From Cymodocea nodosa (lineage: Eukaryota > Streptophyta > Magnoliopsida > Alismatales > Cymodoceaceae), in the NCBI GenBank assembly GCA_036874045.1, contig CM072343.1, forward strand, positions 14,466,001 through 14,530,000: DNA of 64,000 bases. The letters are read 5' to 3'. The first letter of the stretch is position 1. The number at the start of each line of letters is the position of its first letter. The notes below the pieces were generated by a model that did not search any database, was not told where the DNA came from, and saw only the letters and a program-made list of their open reading frames with translations. The position numbers and the translations under genes were made by a program. Shown here piece after piece: positions 10,760 through 23,161 of the stretch.

Positions 10760-12746
10760 AAGCTGGAACCACGTGCCAAGAAAGGCATATTTGTGGGCTA
10801 TGGTGTTGGTGTAAAGGGATACAGGATATATGATATTGAATCTCACAAAGTAATATATAGCCGTGATGTTACTTTTGATGAGAATTCTCTTTTGCAGGCA
10901 ACAGATAAACTAGCAAGTGAAACACCAGAAATTGAGCACACCCTTCCTGAACAGATGGATATAGATGACGTACAGCAGTTGCCTATCACTGATCAAGTTG
11001 AAATTAAAGAAATCTTATCTGAAACTCAAGAATATGAAGTTGAGGAGGAAGAGGTGGAGCAACCACCACCAAGAACCATTAGCAAATATCGTCCTAGAAG
11101 AGACGTTAGACCTCCGATTAGATATGGCTACGACAGTTTGATTGCTTTTGCCTTACAAGTAGCAGTTGAGGTGGAGGATTCTGTTGATCCACCTACATAT
11201 GAAGCTGCAATGAAAGATTCAGAAGCTGGTCTTTGGATGTCTGCTATGGAGGAGGATATTCAATCTCTCCATAAGAACAAGACTTGGGAACTAGTGAAAC
11301 GTCCAAAGAACACAAATATTGTTGGTTGCAAATGGGTCTATAAGAAGAAGATTGGGACTCAAGGCAACGTAGGTGTGTAGCATAAGGCAAGATTAGTCGC
11401 CAAAGGTTATTCACAGCGAGAAGGAGTTGACTTCAATGAGGTATTTGCTCTTGCTGTACGTCATACATCTATTAGAATTTTGTTATCCACTGCTGCATCA
11501 CAAAATTTAGAATTGGAACAACTAGATGTAAAGACAGCCTTCTTGCATGGTGAGTTGGAAGAAAATATTTGGATGGAACAACCAACAGGGTTTGTGGTGA
11601 AAGGTAAATCTGATTGGGTGTGCAAATTAAATAAGTCCTTATATGGATTTAAACAGTCACCACGCCAATGGTACAAAAGGTTTGATGCCTTTATAGTTAA
11701 AATTGGTTTTAGACGCAGCAACTATGATTCATGTGTATATGTTAAAACTCTTGATAAGAGTACACATGTTTATTTGTTATTGTATGTTGATGATATTCTT
11801 ATAGCTGCGAAGAATATCGAAGTGATATAGGAGCTGAATGACATATTAAAATTAAAAAATTGATATGAAGGATCTTGGTCCAGCTGGCAGAATTCTTAGA
11901 ATGGAGATTAGGCGTGAAAGAAATTCTGGTAAGCTGTTTTTGAATCAACAAAAGTATATTGAGAAGGTCCTTAGCAGATTTGGTATGGCTTCATGCAAAG
12001 CCATTAGCACGCCTTATGATAGAAATGTCAAATTGTCATCTGCGATGTGTCCTCAAATTGATTCTGAAAAGCTTGATATGCAGCGAGTTCCTTATGCATA
12101 GGCAGTTGGAAGTCTTATGTATGCTGTGGTATGCACTAGGCCTGATCTAGCATATCCTTTGAGTGTTGTTAGTAGGTTCATGTCCAATCCGGGCAGGGAA
12201 CATTGGAAAGCAGTTAAAAGGATATTGAGATATTTGAAAGGAACTCCAAGTGTTGCCTTGATGTATGCAGCAGATCAGGGTTGTACTATGGCTGGTTATA
12301 CAGACTCAAACTATGCAGGTGATGTTGACAGAAGGAGATCATTATCTAGTTATGTCTTTACATTTGCAGGTTCTATTGTGAGTTGGAAATCAACTCTTCA
12401 GCCTACGGTATCTCTGTCCACAATTGAGGCTGAATATGTGGCTATGACAGAAGCTGCAAAGGAAGGGATTTGGTTGAAAGGCTTACTTGGAGACTTTGGT
12501 TGGCGCATTGATAAAGCTGATATCTTCTATGATAGTCTTAGCGCTATTTGTCTCTCCAAAGATAATGTCTTTCATGATAGAACTAAACATGTTGATGTTA
12601 AGTATCACTTCCTTAGGAATGAAGATAGGATAAAGATTATGAAGGTCAACACAAAGGACAATTCGACTGATATGCTTACAAAGGGCGTTGTTGAAAGCAA
12701 GTTCAAGCATTGCTTGGACTTACTCAACGTCTGTTGTTGTTGCTAA
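10760..12746 (+). pseudogene. Integrase tail, RT and RNase H of element D
   Basis: The integrase C-terminal block (GYRIYDIESHKVIYSRDVTF) is followed by an acidic, Pro-rich linker and the RT. Visible RT motifs are WELVKRPKN, LDVKTAFLHGELEE, SLYGFKQSPRQWYKRFD and the catalytic YVDDILIAA near 11785. RNase H shows YTDSNYAGDVDRRRS, SLSTIEAEYVAM and DMLTKGV, ending at 12746. These wordings are Tork/Tnt1-like. It is a broken fossil. Confidence 0.87.
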
Positions 12747-12797
12747 CCCAAGTTGGGTCTTGGTGATCCATCACCTGTTTGTGGTGAAGATTGATGA

Positions 12798-12814
12798 AGG
12801 ACAAGGTGGAGATC
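12798..12814 (+). other. Polypurine tract of D
   Basis: GGACAAGGTGGAGATC lies directly before the 3' LTR. A purine tract here primes plus-strand cDNA synthesis, and AAGGTGGAGATC followed by TG is the usual Tork form. Confidence 0.8.
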
Positions 12815-13187
12815 TGTGATGCGTGTGTCTTCCATCAAGTATATGTATGTGTCATTGAATATGGTTGTATTTCTTTGATAATTTGTACAAGGGCAAACTT
12901 GTCTTTTGGATATCACCAACTGTTGCCCCTATATATGTAAGGGGTCATCCACGTCCAAGGGATGTCATGTCAAACCATCCCTTGATTTTGTTCTCCCCCT
13001 TCTTTGTACCAGCAACCATATAGCAAGGAATCATGATAGATTGATCACCTGTGGACGTACCTGTGTTGGGGAACCATGTAAAATTATTGTTCTTCGAATT
13101 CTCCACTCGCAATCCTCTCTTCCACGTAGATCTCTTCTCCACGCCACCCCTAGATGCTCCACGTTTGTTTGATCTTTCCGCACAACA
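12815..13187 (+). repeat. 3' LTR of element D
   Basis: This 373-bp LTR is co-linear with 7725-8097 without a net length change. Most differences from the 5' LTR look like C/T or A/G transitions, as expected from decay of methylated cytosines. Confidence 0.93.
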
Positions 13188-13215
13188 TCGGTGTTGGAAG
13201 TTTTCGGAGAGTTAG

Positions 13216-14406
13216 TGTTAGCAATTTTGTTTTGATGATATATGCTTTATTAAAGTTTTTAAATAAGTCTAAATAATATTCTCTAAGTATAATAGTTAAC
13301 AGATTATTAGAAAGTTTCATTTTTATGTTGAATAAGTTAAGTTTTCCGAAGAGTTAGATTTTTGATAGTTAAACTTTCGGATAGTTAACATTTCATTTTT
13401 GTCGAATAGTTTATGTTAAAAACTCGTATAGTTAAGTTATCTACACGTGTGTTTTTAATGTTTTAAGTTGTCACGTGTTTTCCATGTGCGTTCGGTAATG
13501 AAAATCGAATAGTTAGATAACTGTTCGAGTTTTTATACGCATGGATAGATAAGTCTTCGAGTTTTATAAAATGACTAACGAACAGATAAGTTTGCTATGT
13601 TTAGTCACGTGTTTTGCAAGTGCAAAAACTTGAAGAGTTACAGATAAGTATTCAAGTTTTCACAGGACTTAAAGGATAAGTGTTCGACTAAATCGAAGAC
13701 TTAGATGATATTCCACAAGACTCTAGGAAGATAAAGTCTCGGTGAATCTACGAGTGAAGATCGTGGAAATTCAAAATGATAGTGGAGAAAGTGGAAACTC
13801 AAACAGATAGTAATTTGGATTAAAGAAAAAATTAGTACGTAGATTATGGATTAAGTGGATGAACATGTTGAACGTGATGACATAGCTCGACTACTAATAG
13901 AGAGTACGAACTACATTACAACAGAGGATCTCAATCTCAAAAACTAAGACCGAATATTCAATCTGGATCCCTAACTGAAAAGTTAAGTTTGAATATTCAT
14001 ATTCTAAAAAATTCTCCAACATTAGAAGAAGTTCGAAATTCTAACCAATTTCAGAAAAGGAGCTGCAAATGCAAGAAGTCTAGAAATTCGACAATTAGAG
14101 AAGAAGAGATATAAAAGCTGAGCAAAGAGAAGGAAAGAAGCTGTGTGCATAAAGATCAGGTTTTATACAATTCGAAATTAGTTTTGAATAAGAGCTTTAT
14201 TTTCTATTTGAATTGTATATCGAACATTACTATATCAAAACTTTCAAGAAGGGAAATGAGATAAAAAGATATTGTAAATTCTGTCTTTAAAGATTATAAA
14301 GAATAGAATTTCGTTTACGAGTGTTTTGTGCTCGTATTTTATCCGCTGGTATTTTAATTACTAAAGACACAATTCACCCACCTCTTGTGATACAAACGAT
14401 CCTACA
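13216..14406 (+). repeat. Family C LTR, 5' LTR of element H
   Basis: This 1191-bp LTR begins TGTTAGCAATTTTG and ends GATCCTACA. It matches the reverse complement of 58854-60095 and 42179-43448. It contains words of the class CTCGAATAGTTA and TTCGGATAGTTA (13320-13700), a TATAAAAG box at 14110-14117 and the conserved AATTCACCCACCTCTTGTG block near its end. The stretch 13368-13702 recurs inside a gypsy-type LTR at 53614-53949. Confidence 0.88.
14110..14117 (+). promoter_or_regulatory. TATA box in the family C LTR of H
   Basis: TATAAAAG lies about 300 bp before the LTR end, downstream of the hairpin-word region. The equivalent box in G is less clear. Confidence 0.65.
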
Positions 14407-14408
14407 AT

Positions 14409-14420
14409 TGGTATCAGAGC
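14409..14420 (+). other. Primer binding site of H (initiator tRNA-Met)
   Basis: TGGTATCAGAGC lies two bases after the LTR end (14406), which confirms that this LTR is a 5' LTR in plus orientation. Confidence 0.92.
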
Positions 14421-14501
14421 ATCTTAACTTAATTAAGAGCTTTTATTTCTCTATTTAGGAATCAATTTTTCTTATCATTTACTTAGGATCATCTGTTTAA
14501 A

Positions 14502-15510
14502 ATGGATAATACTGAAGTCTTAGTTATGACTGAGGGACAGACCACTAATCGTCCTCCTATATATGAAGGTAGCAATTATGGCTACTGGAAATATAGGATG
14601 AAAGTATTCTTTCAGTCAATCGATTTGAAACTATGGCATATAATTAGCAATCCTATAGTGTTAGTTACGACTCTATATGATACTTGGACTTTTGATGAAA
14701 AGGAGTGAATGATACTGAATGCTAAAGGTTTAAACATCTTTTTTTGTGCTTTATCTCATGATCAATTTAATAAAGTTTCTACATATCAAACAGCATATGA
14801 GATATGGCATGCATTAGAGGTTGCCAATGAAGGTACTAACCAAGTCAATTAATTTAAGATTAATATGTTAGTACATAAATATTAGCTTTTTAAAATGCAC
14901 GAAAATGAATGTATCTCTGACATCTTTTCTCATTTTCTTGAGATTGTAAATTCATTAAAATCTTAGTAGTAAAATATCAAATGTAGAAAAACATGGTATT
15001 GGTTTACACGATGCATCTTCTGAAAATTATATATTGCATGATGGTACTACTAAAAATAATGTCTTTATTTCTAGTACTAAGAATAGTAAGAGAAAAACTA
15101 TTCCGTGTGTAATTAGAAAGGGAGATAAATATGTGTAAATTGATAAAATGCAGCATATAAATAATAGCACACGATACAACAATTTCAAAAGAAATTTTTA
15201 AAAAAATCAAGCTAAGTCATTTGAGAATCTTAATATTCTTGATCAATTTTCTTCATATTTAAAGAATATCGGATATTGGAAATCAAATAATGTCAGAAAT
15301 GAAAATTTCAACTCTGGTTTACATAGAGATAAATGTTCTGATAATTATAACACTAAGAGAAAGAAACGCAAAAATAATTATCAGAAAATAAATAAGTCGA
15401 AGTTTAAAAATACGGATTATTTTGATGACTCTCTCTAAAATTCTTGGACCCACTCAAAAATGGGTTCCAAGAGATAAAATCTCTTTTTGACTGTTTTGTT
15501 ATAAAGGTAG
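14502..15510 (+). pseudogene. gag region of element H
   Basis: The ATG at 14502 opens MDNTEVLVMTEGQTTNRPP, followed by YEGSNYGYWKYRMKVFFQSI, the SIRE gag N-terminus. Later blocks (CALSHDQFNKVSTYQ, INMLVHKY, CISDIFSHFLEI) and a Lys/Asn-rich stretch agree with the gag of element G on the other strand (58790-56800). It is a broken fossil. Confidence 0.82.
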
Positions 15511-16431
15511 TTTTAGAATCTAATGTCTTTATTATTTTAATATATATATATATATCTATTTTCAAATTACCGTTTTATGGTAGTTAAGAATTTATGAATT
15601 TTTGATTTTTATTGAAGTCAATTTATTTAAGAAAAATTCAGAAAATATTACTTAAGGAAAGTTAATTTAATTCAATGTGAGTGCCAACTGTATTTTTGTT
15701 ATTTATGTATATGCTATTATAGAGATTTTCACAAAAAAATACATAGAAAGTATGTACTGTTTATTAAAGGAAAGTTATTAACATTCTGTTAGAAAAATTA
15801 AGTATTGCGGTTGCCTCTAATTTAATTTACTATCATGTTTCATTTTTTTTTGTCTGTAATTAGTTGAGTAATTAAGTCCGTTGGGGGATCTTAAACCCTA
15901 GTCACTTAAACCAACTAGTTTGGGATGTGCTGACTAAAAACTCATTTTGCAAGTAATTTGGATTATATTAAAATAAAAATAAAAATTTACCTGTTCTCAC
16001 TTGTCATTGAGTAATTGGTTATCTTTCCCCTAAGCAAAGGATTGTGATCACATAAAAAGATGATATTATGGGAGGTAATACATAATATATATATTTATAT
16101 AAATATAAACAAAAAAAAGTGGGGTAATGTACTCAAGCTTAATTTATTTTCAAGGTGTTATAACAATCTTGCCATAATCTGTGCATATAATCTTTGTTAT
16201 TTTTCCATGCTATTATCTACTATTTACACATAATGTACGATATTTATTGTCTTAAGTTCGTGTACTCATTATTGAATTCTTTTAAGTTCCTGAAGGTATA
16301 TCTCTATGAATTATCTTTTGTAAACTGAATAAGATAAAAGTTAGAAAGTCTAAATTGTTAAATCTACTACTTATTTCTGTATTTAATTAATATTTAAATA
16401 AATATATATATATATATTAATAAATCGAGAG
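15511..16431 (+). other. Unclassified AT-rich stretch
   Basis: I see no coding similarity. A TA dinucleotide run lies near 15540-15556 and another at 16402-16418. The stretch does not align by eye to the other elements of the window. It may be decayed retroelement tail or host spacer. The solo family B LTR begins at 16432. Confidence 0.4.
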
Positions 16432-17962
16432 TGTTGAGTATTTTTGTTTTGATGATGTGTGCTGAATGAAAATAATCATATTTATTCAATTACTATTGCT
16501 TGTGAAAAGAAATTAAAATCATCAATTAATACAGAAAAAGCTTACTAATTTAAATACTTGTCTATATTGGATCTGAAGTTAATAACTAGTCGTTTCGTTT
16601 CTCATTTAGCTAAACGTTAAGTTAACATGTGTTTTTATTAAAAAACATCATATGTTTTAAAGTTATATCTTCTGTATCATGAACAGTGCACATTTAGACA
16701 ACTCGTTAAGTTAGAGTTTTCTTTGTATAGAGGTCACATGAGAACTCATTAAGTTAGAGACTTAAAGGTTAAAATAGGTCACGTGATAACTCGTTAAGTT
16801 AGTGAGTAAAAGAAGAGACAAACTCATTAAGTTAGTGTTATACACGTGGTGAAATTATAAGTTACGAATGTTATATTGTATCACGTGTGGTGCACATGTT
16901 TAACTCGTTAAGTTAACATAACTAAATGTGTTGAGTTGCTATATTGAACAATAAGGCAACGCGTTAGGTTAGCGTTATAAAACTTAAGTTGTTAATTTTG
17001 CACATGGTAAAATTCTTATTATAAAAACATTTGTTTATTACTGGTTCGTTGAGTTATATGTAACACAACAGAGATGGTTCGTTGAGTTATCGTAACACCA
17101 CAGAGATAGTTCGTTGAGTTAGCTACAGTACTTGTCACGTGAAATGGCACATGAGGAACTCGTTAAGAGAGAAACGTTAAGTTATATATATATACTTGTG
17201 TTACTTGTTTAGTTAACATTAAAGTAACGACTTCTTATTACACTGATGAAAAATTTTGGACGAGAAAGTTTATTTTGCAGGAAATTTTTCAGAGATCCAG
17301 GACTGATGATTAAAGAAAATTCAAAATATAAATGTGGGTTAAAACGTGTGTGTTTTGATGAAGGAAAAAGAAAAGATGTGGAGAAGTGGAAAACTAGTAG
17401 TGGTTAAATGTGAAGGATATGCATGAAATGAAGATATAGTGTAAAAGACATAGAATTCTTGTTGATCAAGCCATCCCTGCACACCAAAAGAAAAATCTTT
17501 TTCAAGGATCAAAAACACCTCTTCGGGCAAAATCTCACAAGTGGAAGAAAATTCAGTGAAGCATAAAAAGGTAAGATTTTCGTCATTGAAGATTTGAAGT
17601 ATTAGAAGAAAGCAAATTCGGTGAAGCATAAAAAGACAAGATATTCGTCACTGAAGAATTGCTGAAGAAGAAAGAAGAAGAAGAAAGATCGCAAACAGGG
17701 AGAAATGTTTTAAATTCCGTAACTTAGTTTTCTCTGTTTGTAGTTATGAAATTGTATAGATGAAACATGGTATCGAAATATAATTGCATCTACAATTTCT
17801 AAGGAGAATTGAATTGTATATTGTAATCGAAACCTTGAATAAAAATGATTTTACGAAAACAATGTCTTGACTTGTTTTTGAGTTTTACAGTTTCAATTAT
17901 ATTTTAGAAAATACTAAAAATACACAATTCACCCCTCTCTTGTGTAGCCATACGATCCTACA
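16432..17962 (+). repeat. Solo family B LTR
   Basis: This 1531-bp LTR begins TGTTGAGTATTTTTG and ends GTAGCCATACGATCCTACA. The flanking 5-mers GAGAG (16427-16431) and AAGAG (17963-17967) differ by one base, which fits a solo LTR. Exact CTCGTTAAGTTA words lie near 16786 and 16903, and TTCGTTGAGTTA words at 17045-17120, mixed with CACGTG boxes. It belongs to the short B subfamily, like 47983-49581. Near 17040 it lacks the CGGTGAGTTAAAG block that the long subfamily carries. Confidence 0.85.
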
Positions 17963-18147
17963 AAGAGACTCAAATCTATTTAAGGCTTAGTAACCAACTT
18001 AAGTAAGCTATTTTGACCTGTTAAAGTCAAATCAATTAAGGGCTTGGCAACCCAGTTTAAGTACGCCATAGATTCTTTAGACTACATTTATGTAGGGGGA
18101 GCAATTTCTCATATAATAATTCAACTCTTATGAACTATTATATGTTT
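17963..18147 (+). other. Short unclassified segment with a polypurine-like tract
   Basis: There is no coding similarity. GTAGGGGGAGC near 18091 resembles the polypurine-like tract at 33622 inside element F. The segment may be a small part of a SIRE-type post-pol region. Confidence 0.4.
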
Positions 18148-18505
18148 TCATGAAAGAATTTGCATAATTTCAGGAAATTAACATTAATTTAGTACATTTC
18201 TGAATTGTCGGTGAAATACAAGCTTTTTAATTCTTAAGTGTCTGAACTTTCTATGATTTCGGAAGACAATATTGTATATATATCGGACAATTATGTTTTA
18301 AACGATCAATAGAATATTTTATTATTTCCTGAAGTACACGTGTCGAAGCCTACATGCATATCTTAAGTGAACGTTTGGTAAGTTATCTGGTCACTCTCTG
18401 AAATGCATCTAAGCATCGGATAGTTAGGTTTATAAGTATCCGAAAATATTTGAACACCTTAAGTTAGAATTATGCACATGTCGAATTTCATTGCTTTATT
18501 ATGTC
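18148..18505 (+). repeat. Athila-type LTR fragment
   Basis: This aligns by eye with 53150-53510 and 50300-50600 in the same orientation, from ATGAAAGAATTTGCATAA through the GTACACGTGTCGA block to GGATAGTTAGGTTTATAAG. It carries neither LTR end, so it is an internal LTR fragment. Confidence 0.75.
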
Positions 18506-18992
18506 TCAGTTGAAACTCGAACAGTTATGTTTAACTCTTCGTCTTTCACACCTATCCATTCGAGAAACTTGAATAGTTAACTTAATATTCTTATATTTTT
18601 CTGAAAAATTTAATCTCTAACAATAACTATTCTCGTTTGTCATATAGTTATGTGCTTTACTACTCGCAAAACTCGAATAGTTATCATAAGTTTTTGAGTT
18701 TTCTCACTTTTCACTTAGCCCAAAGTTTTTTTTTTTACACGAATAGTTACACTAAGTATTCTGCTTTTGTCGATTGTAAAACTCGTAAAGTTATTGTAAG
18801 CACTCGAGTTATTTATCAGTAACGGATCTTATATTTATGATTTCAATGATTGAATCTGTTTATTCATTTATAAACTTGAAGAGTTATAAATGTTTTACTG
18901 ACATCCTTTCGTGTTTCTACCTTGGTAAAACCCTAGTTTCACAATCTTTACTTCCACTAAGTTCTACAGTTCACAGCAAAGATTAATCGACA
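18506..18992 (+). promoter_or_regulatory. Upstream region of the extra-ORF piece, rich in hairpin words
   Basis: The segment holds CTCGAACAGTTA (near 18516), CTCGAATAGTTA (near 18672), CACGAATAGTTA and CTCGTAAAGTTA, each followed or preceded by near-complementary TAA(C/G)T..TCGAG wording. The part from about 18770 to the ATG at 18993 matches the reverse complement of 49659-49880 in element G. It is therefore an upstream region that travels with this ORF. A promoter role is inference. Confidence 0.5.
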
Positions 18993-19610
18993 ATGTCAGG
19001 ACGTAGTAGAATGACAAAAGTGCAGAAAAGAGAGCTAGAACTTCAGAAAATGCAAAGTGAAATCAGCGACATCTACTCAAGGTACACTTTTACAAATGAA
19101 ATACTACATGAAATTAGAAAAGTTGTTCAAGATGAGAAAAATTTCTGTTGGAAGTTTATTCGCATTTATGCTGAAACATAGTTTAGACTAAAACAGACTG
19201 AACTTTCTGCATTACAACTATGGAAACAAACTTTACAACCTAACCCTGTGGTTGTTACAAGTTCTAGACATATACCTGAAAAATCGATACAGTCTATCAC
19301 TTACTATGGAAAGAAATGGGGACCAATGATAGAAAATGCAAACAGGGAATTAGAATCTTTGTATTCCCAACATTATTTTCCCTCGGCTGTTTTAGATGAC
19401 ATTCAATAGTATATAGATGAACATAAAACTGCCATTAGGAAAATAGGTCTTCGAAGTGAAGGACAAAAAGTTTATCAACTAAAAATGGCAGAGGTTGAGA
19501 GCTTAAAACTCTATATTCCATTATTACCACCTAGGCATCATGGTGAAGGACCATCACGACCACAAAAGCCTTTAACAGGGGAAATTAAGAAATTTTAGAA
19601 TCTCTTGAAC
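18993..19610 (+). pseudogene. Extra post-pol ORF, N-terminal part (MSGRSRM type)
   Basis: The ATG at 18993 opens MSGRSRMTKVQKRELELQKM, a basic start followed by a helical stretch. Later blocks include YFPSAVLDD, IGLRSEG and KMAEVESLKLYIPLLPP. The same protein is encoded on the minus strand in element G (from 49658 leftwards). It is a distant relative of the MVSKFYKGRGRG-type protein of element F, whose equivalent blocks read YFFPQDILDE and MGIRSKFD. Function is unknown. It is a broken fossil. Confidence 0.65.
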
Positions 19611-19664
19611 AATCAGAAACACTATAGACATATAGTCGGAAAAAGAAAAAGACATTAGAATATT

Positions 19665-20562
19665 TTGGAATGAGATGAGTAGTCAGTTTGAAATGAGTAT
19701 GTTAGGAGAATTTTCATATTTTCTAAGACTTCAAATTAAGCAAATGGATAAAGGTATATTTTTAAATCAGGAAAAATATGCAGATGAAATGCTTAAGAAA
19801 TTTAATTTTAATGATACAAGGATTTAAGAAACTCCTATGAGTACTTCTTTAAAGTTAGATGTTGATGACATAGGAAAATCAATAGATCAAAGAAAATACA
19901 GAAGTATGATTAGTTCTTTACTTTACTTGACTGCTAATAGACCTGATGTTATGTTTGTTGTGTGTGTTTGTGCTAGATTTCAATCTAATCCTAAAGAATC
20001 ACACTCAATTGTAGTTAAAAGAATATTTAGATATATACAAGGAACTAAAAATTTCAGACTGTATTATTCTAAGGATAGTTCAATAGATCTTATAGGATAT
20101 ACTGATGCTGATTATGTAGGATCTAAATCTGATAGGAAGAGTACTAGTGGTACATGTCAATTATTGGGAAATAATTTGGTGTCATGGTTTAGTAAAAAGC
20201 AAAACTGTGTAGCACTTTCTACTACAGAAGCTGAATATGTTGCTGCTGCACTGTGTTGCACACAGATTTTGTGGATAAGGCAAACTTTAGAAGATTTTGG
20301 ATTATCTTATGATACAACTGAGATTTATTGTGATAGTAGTTCTGCAATAAATCTTTCCAAAAATCCTGTATTACATTCAAGAGCAAAGCATATAGAGGTT
20401 AGACATCATTTTCTAAGAGATAACGTAATTAAAGGAAAATTTAAATTAGAATTTGTGTCTAGTAAAAATCAATTAGTTGATATATTTACAAAACTTCTAC
20501 ACGAAAATAAATTCTGCAACATACGATTAAATTTGGGTATTTATAGGCTATGTGATGTGTAA
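19665..20562 (+). pseudogene. SIRE-type RT end and RNase H fragment
   Basis: The end of the RT (SQFEMSMLGEFSYFL, GIFLNQEKYADEMLKKFN) is followed by a nearly complete RNase [64 protein letters not shown] and VDIFTKLL, ending in IRLNLGIYRLCDV. It is a close relative of 31680-32556 in element F. Much of it stays open, but it is an isolated fragment and a fossil. Confidence 0.87.
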
Positions 20563-21507
20563 AATGCTTAAACTCTACAAAAAGATAAATATTATTGATG
20601 ATGTTGTTCACCTCATAGATATTATATACTTATCATAAATATCTAAGTAATATCTAAATTGCTGCTTAAGATACTATGTATTTATTGTAAAATCATAGTA
20701 GTATCTTATTGATTTTAAGTAGTTTATCAATTTTAATGGTTTTTACGATTTTAAATGAAAGTGTAAATGAAAAACATTAAATACTTCTAAAATTCTAAAA
20801 TTTTGATTAAGTGTTTTCTTTGAATCGAGGAAAGTGCATATGATCATGCATAAATTTGACTTAACTGATTAAACTTGTAGAATAATTTATATGTAACTCA
20901 TCTTAAACTATTAATCAAAAGTATAAGCTTATTGAAACTGATTCATATTTTTCAGTAAAATCATAGAAGTAAAAATTGTATGAGATTTGTGTTTTACTAC
21001 ATCTGTATTAATGAAATACATATATATTGTGCTTAAAATGAAAAGTGCTTACAAAGTGAAAATCTTTGAGAGTTTATTGATCAGTTTGATTATGAGCCTT
21101 TTACACTTGAGTAAGTAGGTACGTAAGGATTGTTGTCCCAAAAAAGGATTCTTTAAATCTGGCAACCTAAGGTCTTGATCAGATCTAGGATTGTTGACTG
21201 AAAGCTCATTACACAGGTACATTAGAAAGCTCTTGTATGATTCAAGCTTTTCAAACTAACTTTTAAAGAAAATTATCAATAGTTACCGTTTTGAAAAGAA
21301 AAAGTTGTTTCATTAATTACAGATATCTTTGAATCGAATATAGTTTGTACCAATATGACTACTGATTTATTGAATCAACATTAGTACTTTTGAAAACGTT
21401 TATTTGAGATACATTCTTTTATTTTCCTTGAATTAATCATATTGAGTTCAAAGTTATGTATTGGATCTGTATCATGAAAACTGTTGTACGAATATAGTTT
21501 GAGATAC
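20563..21507 (+). repeat. Post-RNase H region shared with element F
   Basis: This non-coding segment matches 32557-33450 nearly base for base, with scattered differences and small length changes. It starts right after the RNase H stop in both copies. It shows that 19665-21507 and 31680-33450 derive from the same element family. Confidence 0.8.
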
Positions 21508-23161
21508 ATAAATACTTGTCTGTATTGGATCTGAAGTTAATAACTAGTCGTTTCATTGCATTAATTTCTCATTTAACTAAACGTTAAGTTAACGTGTGTT
21601 TTTATTGAATAGCATAATATGTTTTAAAGTTATATCTTCTATATCATGAACAGTGCACGTTTAGACAAGCCGTTAAGTTAGAGTTTTCTTTGTATAGAGG
21701 TCACGTGAGAACTCGTTAAGTTAGAGGCTTAAAGGTTAAAATAGGTCACGTGATAACTCGTTAAGTTAGTGAGTAAAAGAAGAAACAAACTCGTTAAGTT
21801 AGTGTTATACACGTGGTGAAATTAAAAGTTACGAATGTTGTATTGTATTACGTGAGGTGCACATGTTTAACTCGTTAAGTTAACATAACTAAACGTGTTG
21901 AGTTGCTATATTGAACACTAAGGCAACGCGTTAGGTTAGCGTTATAAACTTAAGTTGTTATTTTTGCACGTGGTAAAATTCTTATTATAAAAATATTTGT
22001 TTATTACTAAATCGGTGAGTTAAAGTTTTTTCGGAGACTTACAGTCGTAACTATCCGAAAGGTAACTTAAGTCATGGTTACAGGTCTTGACACGTGTCTC
22101 GCTAGTTTTATGGTAAAAAGAGTTTTTTGGAGACTTACAACTGTAACTATCCGAAACTTAAACTGTTTTTAGTGAGTTATCGTTTAACCTCCCGAAAGAA
22201 AGGTTAATCTAGTTCGTTGAGTTAGTGTAATACCACGGACTTAGTTCGTTGAGTTAGCTATAGTACTTGTCACGTGAAATGGCACATGAGGAACTCGTTA
22301 AGTTAGAAACGTTAAGTTATATATATATATACTTATGTTACTCGTTTACTTAACATTAAAGTAACGACTTTTTATTACACTTGATGGAAAAAATTTTGGA
22401 TGAGAAAGTTTATTTCGTAGGAAATTTTTCAGAGATCCAGGACTAATGATTAAAGAAAATTTGTAATGTAAACGTGGGTTAGAACGTTTGTGTTTCGATG
22501 AAGGAAAAAGAAAAGACGTGGAGAAGTAGAAAACTGGTAGTGGTTAAATGTGAAGGTTATGCATGAAATGATGATACAGTATAAAAGGCATAGAGTTCTT
22601 GTTGATCAAACCATCCTTGCACACAAAAAGAAAAATCTTTTCAAGGATCAAACTATCCCTGCACACCAAAAGAAAAATCTTTTTTAAGGATCAAAAACAC
22701 CTCTTCGGGGAAAATTTCTCAGGTGGAGGAAAATTCAATGAAGAAGAAAACGGTAAGATATATGTCATTGAAGATTTGAAGTATCAAGTGGAAGAAAATT
22801 TAGTGAAGCAAAAAAAGGTATTATTTATGTCACTGAAGAATTGCTGAAGAAGAAAAAGAAGAAGAAGAAAAAGAAGAAGAAGAAAGATCTCAAACAGGGA
22901 GAAATGTTTTAAATTCCGTAAATTAGTTTTCTATGTTTGTAGTTATGAAATTGTTTAGATGATACATGGTATCGAGATATAATTGCATCTACAATTTCTG
23001 AGGAGAATTGAATTGTATATTGCAATTGAAACCTTGAATAAAAATGATTTTATGAAAACAATGTCTCGACTTGTTTTTAAGTTTTAAAGTTTCAATTATA
23101 TTTCAGAAAATACTAAAAATACACAATTCACCCCTCTCTTGTGTAGCCATACGATCCTACA
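21508..23161 (+). repeat. Family B LTR, long subfamily
   Basis: This runs from the AAATACTTGTCTGTATTGG block to GATCCTACA at 23161. It belongs to the long B subfamily with the block at 22015-22210 (CGGTGAGTTAAAG, two CGTAACTATCCGAAA-type hairpin arms, ACACGTGTCTC). A GAA-rich run lies at 22845-22890. After its end the extra ORF upstream sequence continues, as in element F near 34096, so the LTR was inserted into an F-like element. Confidence 0.8.

Larger units (their letters stand above)
7725..13187 (+). mobile_element. Copia element D, Tork-type, with both LTRs (fossil)
   Basis: This 5463-bp element has two 373-bp LTRs, an initiator-Met primer site, a gag-pol reading region in the order gag, protease, integrase, RT, RNase H, and a polypurine tract. 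The flanking 5-mers TAGGT (7720-7724) and TCGGT (13188-13192) differ by one base and are probably the target duplication. By eye the LTRs differ at about 21 of 373 positions (roughly 94% identical). At the rice LTR rate of 1.3e-8 per site per year this would be about 2 million years, but the rate for this species is unknown. All parts are present in order, but the coding region is broken at about ten places. Confidence 0.92.
13216..15510 (+). mobile_element. Copia element H, SIRE-type, 5' portion (fossil)
   Basis: This is the 5' portion of a SIRE-type element: an LTR (13216-14406), an initiator-Met primer site and gag. The LTR is of the same family (here called C) as the two LTRs of element G, and the gag matches that of G (shared wording SNYGYWKYRMKVFFQSI). 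Recognisable sequence ends near 15510. The base 5-mer before it is GTTAG, with no partner seen. It is broken, with several coding interruptions. Confidence 0.85.

Noticed and set aside
13216-14406. 3' LTR of element A or the partner of element D
   Set aside because: A primer binding site and gag follow it directly, so it is a 5' LTR of its own element, and its sequence is unrelated to the LTRs of D.
22841-22890. GAA-rich run as a functional purine tract
   Set aside because: It lies inside the LTR and varies in length between copies (compare 17665, 37850, 49290), so a simple-sequence expansion explains it.
16432-23161. One element bounded by the family B LTRs at 16432-17962 and 21508-23161
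   Set aside because: The first LTR has its own near-perfect target repeat (GAGAG/AAGAG), the two belong to different subfamilies, and the flanks outside the pair do not match.
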